A stretch of 8,037 nucleotides of DNA from Holophagaceae bacterium UBA706. GTDB taxonomy: Bacteria > Acidobacteriota > Holophagae > Holophagales > Holophagaceae. Each line of letters begins with the position of its first letter. The stretch's first letter is position 1. Shown in pieces: positions 6,353-8,037 of this stretch. The notes beneath the pieces are model-generated. The model did no database searches. It was not told where the DNA came from and saw nothing but the letters and a program-made list of their open reading frames with translations. A program made the translations under genes and the position numbers. The stretch covers positions 1 to 8,037 of the forward strand of contig DBME01000218.1 of NCBI GenBank assembly GCA_002298155.1, read 5' to 3'.

Positions 6353-7210
6353 TTAGCGTGGCGCCGGCCATACGAAACCCTCCTCCGAGCAGTCCACCCG
6401 CACGAGCCCCTGGGCCTGGGCCCAGGGTAGGTCCCACTGGGCTCTGCCCCGCAGGGGACCGGGGTCCGCCTCGGGCACGAGCATGGCCCCCACCCAGCGG
6501 TCCCGCCCGCTGCCCTTGGCGGCCTTCAGGCATTGGTCCGCCAGGCCCACAGCCTGGCGCCAGGTGCCCAGGTCCGGCTGCCGGGGGTGCAGGGGGAAGG
6601 CGGTGAAGCCGATGCACAGGCGTTCCCGGATGACCTCCCCGCCAGGCAGCTGGAAGGCCAGTTCGCGAACCTCTTCCAGGAGCTTCCGGGCGAGGTTGAC
6701 CGCGCCGGAACGCCGGGAACGGCGGGCCACCAGGAGGATGGTCCCGTCCTGCCACCGCACCCGGAAATCCGTCTTGCGGGTGATGCGCCCCAGCCTGCGG
6801 GCCAGCTGCTTGAGCACGGCGTCGCCCGCCGCCCGGCCCCAGGTGGCGTTGACCTTTTCCAGGTGGTCCAGATCCAGCAGGAACAGCACCAGGTCCTCGC
6901 GGGCCGCCTGGGGATCGCCGCCCGCCGCCAGCAGGTCCGAGAACACCCGCTGGGCCTGGTGCGCATCCGTGTCCAGGTAGGTCTCCAGGAACCTCCGGTT
7001 GTGCAGCCCCGTGAGGGGATCCACCTGGGAGGCCTCCTCCAGGGCCCGGTTCGCCCGGGCCAGGGCCTCGGCGCCCTCCTGTCCCCGTCCCTCCAGTTCC
7101 CGGTTGCGCCGGCTGAACCGCCGCTGGAGCCACACGAAGGCGATGGCCTGGGCCAGCAGGAGCAGCAGCACCACCGCCCAGCCGCTGAGCCACCACGGGG
7201 CCATCCGCAA
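6353..7210 (-). CDS. Membrane-anchored degenerate GGDEF protein with retained I-site
   Basis: A 285-residue protein from the TTG at 7210: one membrane span (about 9-28), a charged coiled-coil-like linker (30-62), and a GGDEF-family domain (about 63-245). The domain opens with DPLTGLHNRR (64-73), has the metal-binding strand LDLDHLEKVN (112-121) and ends with ADQCLKAAKGSGRD. The signature GGDEF is replaced by QDGTI (154-158), so cyclic-di-GMP synthesis is very unlikely. The product-binding RxxD (R145-D148) is kept at the canonical five-residue distance. A c-di-GMP receptor role is therefore inferred. A CTG at 7285 in the same frame has AAAGGGGA (7291-7298) five bases upstream and would add 25 residues with a hydrophobic patch; TTG 7210 and ATG 7204 have no ribosome site, so the true start may be the CTG. 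It directly precedes the KirBac gene with a 4-nt gap. Confidence 0.88.
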   Translation of the reverse strand: MRMAPWWLSGWAVVLLLLLAQAIAFVWLQRRFSRRNRELEGRGQEGAEALARANRALEEASQVDPLTGLHNRRFLETYLDTDAHQAQRVFSDLLAAGGDPQAAREDLVLFLLDLDHLEKVNATWGRAAGDAVLKQLARRLGRITRKTDFRVRWQDGTILLVARRSRRSGAVNLARKLLEEVRELAFQLPGGEVIRERLCIGFTAFPLHPRQPDLGTWRQAVGLADQCLKAAKGSGRDRWVGAMLVPEADPGPLRGRAQWDLPWAQAQGLVRVDCSEEGFVWPAPR

Positions 7211-7403
7211 GGTCGAACCCGCGGCGTCCGGCTGAAGGCCGGAAGCGGCGACCCCCGCGAGGAGGGAAAGCGTGGCAGGGTTCAGGGGAGTCCCCTTTCA
7301 GCCCGGAAGGCGATGGAGGCCCGGGCGAGTGTTTGATGATACCTGGGGCATCGCCGGTTGCGGGTTCTGGGCCTGGGGATCCGGTCCATTGCTTCCGAGG
7401 GGA

Positions 7404-7430
7404 AATTTCAAAACCGATTGGGCTGAAATT
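7404..7430. repeat. Inverted repeat AATTTCA-N13-TGAAATT
   Basis: Perfect 7-bp arms at 7404-7410 and 7424-7430, with arm centres 20 bp apart, close to two helical turns, upstream of the GGDEF/Kir genes. The geometry fits a dimeric regulator site. It is too AT-rich and long-looped to be a good terminator. Confidence 0.4.
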
Positions 7431-7437
7431 GAAACCC

Positions 7438-7455
7438 TGCCCCTGGCGCGGGGCA
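7438..7455. repeat. GC hairpin TGCCCC-N6-GGGGCA
   Basis: 6-bp perfect arms with a 6-nt loop, followed on the plus strand by AATAAAAAG rather than T residues. On the minus strand the T-rich tract precedes the stem. It is therefore not a standard terminator in either direction. Confidence 0.4.
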
Positions 7456-7545
7456 AATAAAAAGCAAAACTGATCCGAACCGGCCGTGGCCTTCAAAACG
7501 CTTAAATCCGGCGAGTGATATTTGAATCTCCATCTTCAGACCACC

Positions 7546-7573
7546 TTGACAAACAGCTTTTAAGCTGTAAATT
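7546..7573 (+). promoter_or_regulatory. Promoter of the hicA-hicB-like pair
   Basis: A perfect TTGACA -35 box (7546-7551) and a TAAATT -10-like box (7568-7573, 4 of 6) are separated by 16 bp. The start codon of hicA follows at 7589, giving a very short leader. The spacer contains an inverted repeat likely to be the operator. Confidence 0.6.
7553..7568. promoter_or_regulatory. Probable autoregulatory operator, inverted repeat in the hicA promoter
   Basis: ACAGCTT-TT-AAGCTGT, perfect 7-bp arms, occupies the spacer between the -35 and -10 boxes. A bound dimer would block RNA polymerase. HicB-type antitoxins, alone or with HicA, commonly repress their own promoter, so this is the natural binding site. 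That link is inferred. Confidence 0.55.
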
Positions 7574-7588
7574 TATTGGGAGACACTG

Positions 7589-7810
7589 ATGGGCTCCGCA
7601 TTCCTCTTGGGAATCGACCTCGTGCGCATCGCGGTAAGACAAGGCTGGTCCCTTCGGGAACGCCCGGGCGGCAACCACCCCTACGTCCTCGAGAAACCAG
7701 GGAGTTGGTGTGTCCCTATAAGGTACAAACTAAAATCCCGCTTCGAGGTCATCGGCATTCTGAAGCAGCTTGGAATTCCTAGATCCGAGTGGCCGAACGA
7801 AGTTCGTTGA
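7589..7810 (+). CDS. hicA: HicA-family mRNA interferase toxin
   Basis: A 73-residue protein resembling HicA toxins, small double-stranded-RNA-binding-fold RNases that cleave mRNA when free of their antitoxin. The N-terminal helix (about 7-19) leads into GWSLRERPGGNHPYVLEKPG (19-38), which carries the expected catalytic histidine (H30) after the glycine. It is followed by the VPI strand (42-44) and the typical C-terminal helix RFEVIGILKQLGIPRSEW (51-68). Length is normal. ATG 7589 has GGGAGA (7578-7583) five bases upstream. The codons are less GC-biased than in the neighbours (AGG, CTA, AAA), consistent with transfer. A likely antitoxin gene starts 7 nt after its stop, the common toxin-first order for this family. 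Confidence 0.8.
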   Translation: MGSAFLLGIDLVRIAVRQGWSLRERPGGNHPYVLEKPGSWCVPIRYKLKSRFEVIGILKQLGIPRSEWPNEVR

Positions 7811-7817
7811 GGTTTAC

Positions 7818-8037
7818 ATGAGAAGCACTTACATCATCTACAAGGCTGAGCTCGATCCGGATTCACACTTCCACGTGCTCTCAGCCTTGGATCGCCATGG
7901 CAATGTCATCGCCGTCGTCAGCGAGGCCACTCTGGAGCAAGCGGAAGGCGAACTGATCAAACTGCTCCTTCACCTGCTCAGCGCTGAAGCCGCCAAAGGT
8001 CACGACCGGCTCGCGGAGTTCCCGGACATGGCGCCTA
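7818..8037 (+). CDS. Probable HicB-like antitoxin, partial (runs off the window)
   Basis: An open frame from ATG 7818 with 73 codons visible and no stop before the window ends. It begins MRSTYIIYKAELDPDSHFHV, a beta-strand opening compatible with the partial RNase-H-like fold of HicB, and continues with a helical stretch rich in E, A and L (about 39-66). The usual HicB signature around a proline-glycine-cysteine turn is not seen, so the assignment rests mainly on position: same strand, 7 nt after hicA, behind a shared promoter with an operator-like repeat. A DNA-binding domain, if present, would lie beyond the edge. The start has only a weak ribosome site (GAGG at 7809-7812), which suggests coupling to hicA translation. 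Confidence 0.5.
   Translation, partial: MRSTYIIYKAELDPDSHFHVLSALDRHGNVIAVVSEATLEQAEGELIKLLLHLLSAEAAKGHDRLAEFPDMAP

Larger units (their letters stand above)
7286..7545. other. Intergenic region between GGDEF gene and hicA promoter
   Basis: No gene is supported. The stretch should contain the minus-strand promoter of the GGDEF/Kir pair. A TATCAT lies on the minus strand near 7338-7343, but without a convincing -35 box. Two inverted repeats stand out and are listed separately (7404-7430 and 7438-7455). Base composition becomes more AT-rich towards the toxin-antitoxin genes. Confidence 0.5.

Noticed and set aside
7438..7463. GC hairpin near an A-rich run as a terminator
   Set aside because: The run is A on the plus strand after the stem and T before the stem on the minus strand, so polarity is wrong both ways.
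6348..7496. 382-codon minus-strand frame overlapping the GGDEF gene
   Set aside because: Glycine-, proline- and arginine-rich, no domain; the other frame carries the GGDEF-family motifs.
1..8037. CRISPR array, tRNA, rRNA or insertion sequence
   Set aside because: No regularly spaced repeats, no cloverleaf-like segment, no rRNA-like stretch and no transposase frame were seen.

Overview
The window looks like a chromosomal piece of a GC-rich bacterium. Coding DNA is strongly GC-biased at third positions, so most long open frames opposite the genes are shadows. The gene content (a KirBac-type potassium channel, a GGDEF-family membrane protein whose linker resembles two-component-propeller sensor cyclases, and a large calcineurin-type phosphoesterase) would suit an Acidobacteriota such as Holophaga/Geothrix relatives, or a delta- or gammaproteobacterium. 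There is no rRNA or other decisive marker, so this placement is only an inference.

Left half (51-4230, all minus strand, read right to left): three closely spaced genes that look like one operon. First is a membrane protein with a helix-hairpin-helix-like cytoplasmic part (3160-4230). After 36 nt comes a calcineurin-like metallophosphoesterase with a long helical insertion (1819-3123). After 55 nt comes a phospholipase D superfamily protein with two intact HKD motifs (51-1763). Two unrelated phosphodiester-hydrolase folds plus a membrane partner form the most system-like unit here. Its function is unknown to me. Membrane lipid or nucleic-acid hydrolysis, perhaps in defence or stress, is a hypothesis.

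Middle (4231-4926): a spacer holding strong hairpins, a 9-bp direct repeat, and a probable small minus-strand membrane-protein gene of 62 codons with its own promoter and ribosome site (4556-4744). A VOC/PhnB-like gene (4927-5391, plus) follows. Its stop codon directly abuts that of the convergent potassium-channel gene.

Right-centre (5392-7210, minus): a membrane-anchored degenerate GGDEF protein and a KirBac inward-rectifier K+ channel, 4 nt apart and probably translationally coupled. The active-site GGDEF has become QDGTI, but the RxxD product-binding I-site is kept five residues upstream. This suggests a c-di-GMP receptor paired with an ion channel.

Right end (7546-8037, plus): a HicA-type toxin gene followed by a probable HicB-like partner that runs off the window. 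A good sigma-70-type promoter with a perfect 7-bp-arm inverted repeat between its -35 and -10 boxes precedes them, and base composition there is more AT-rich, consistent with a mobile toxin-antitoxin module.
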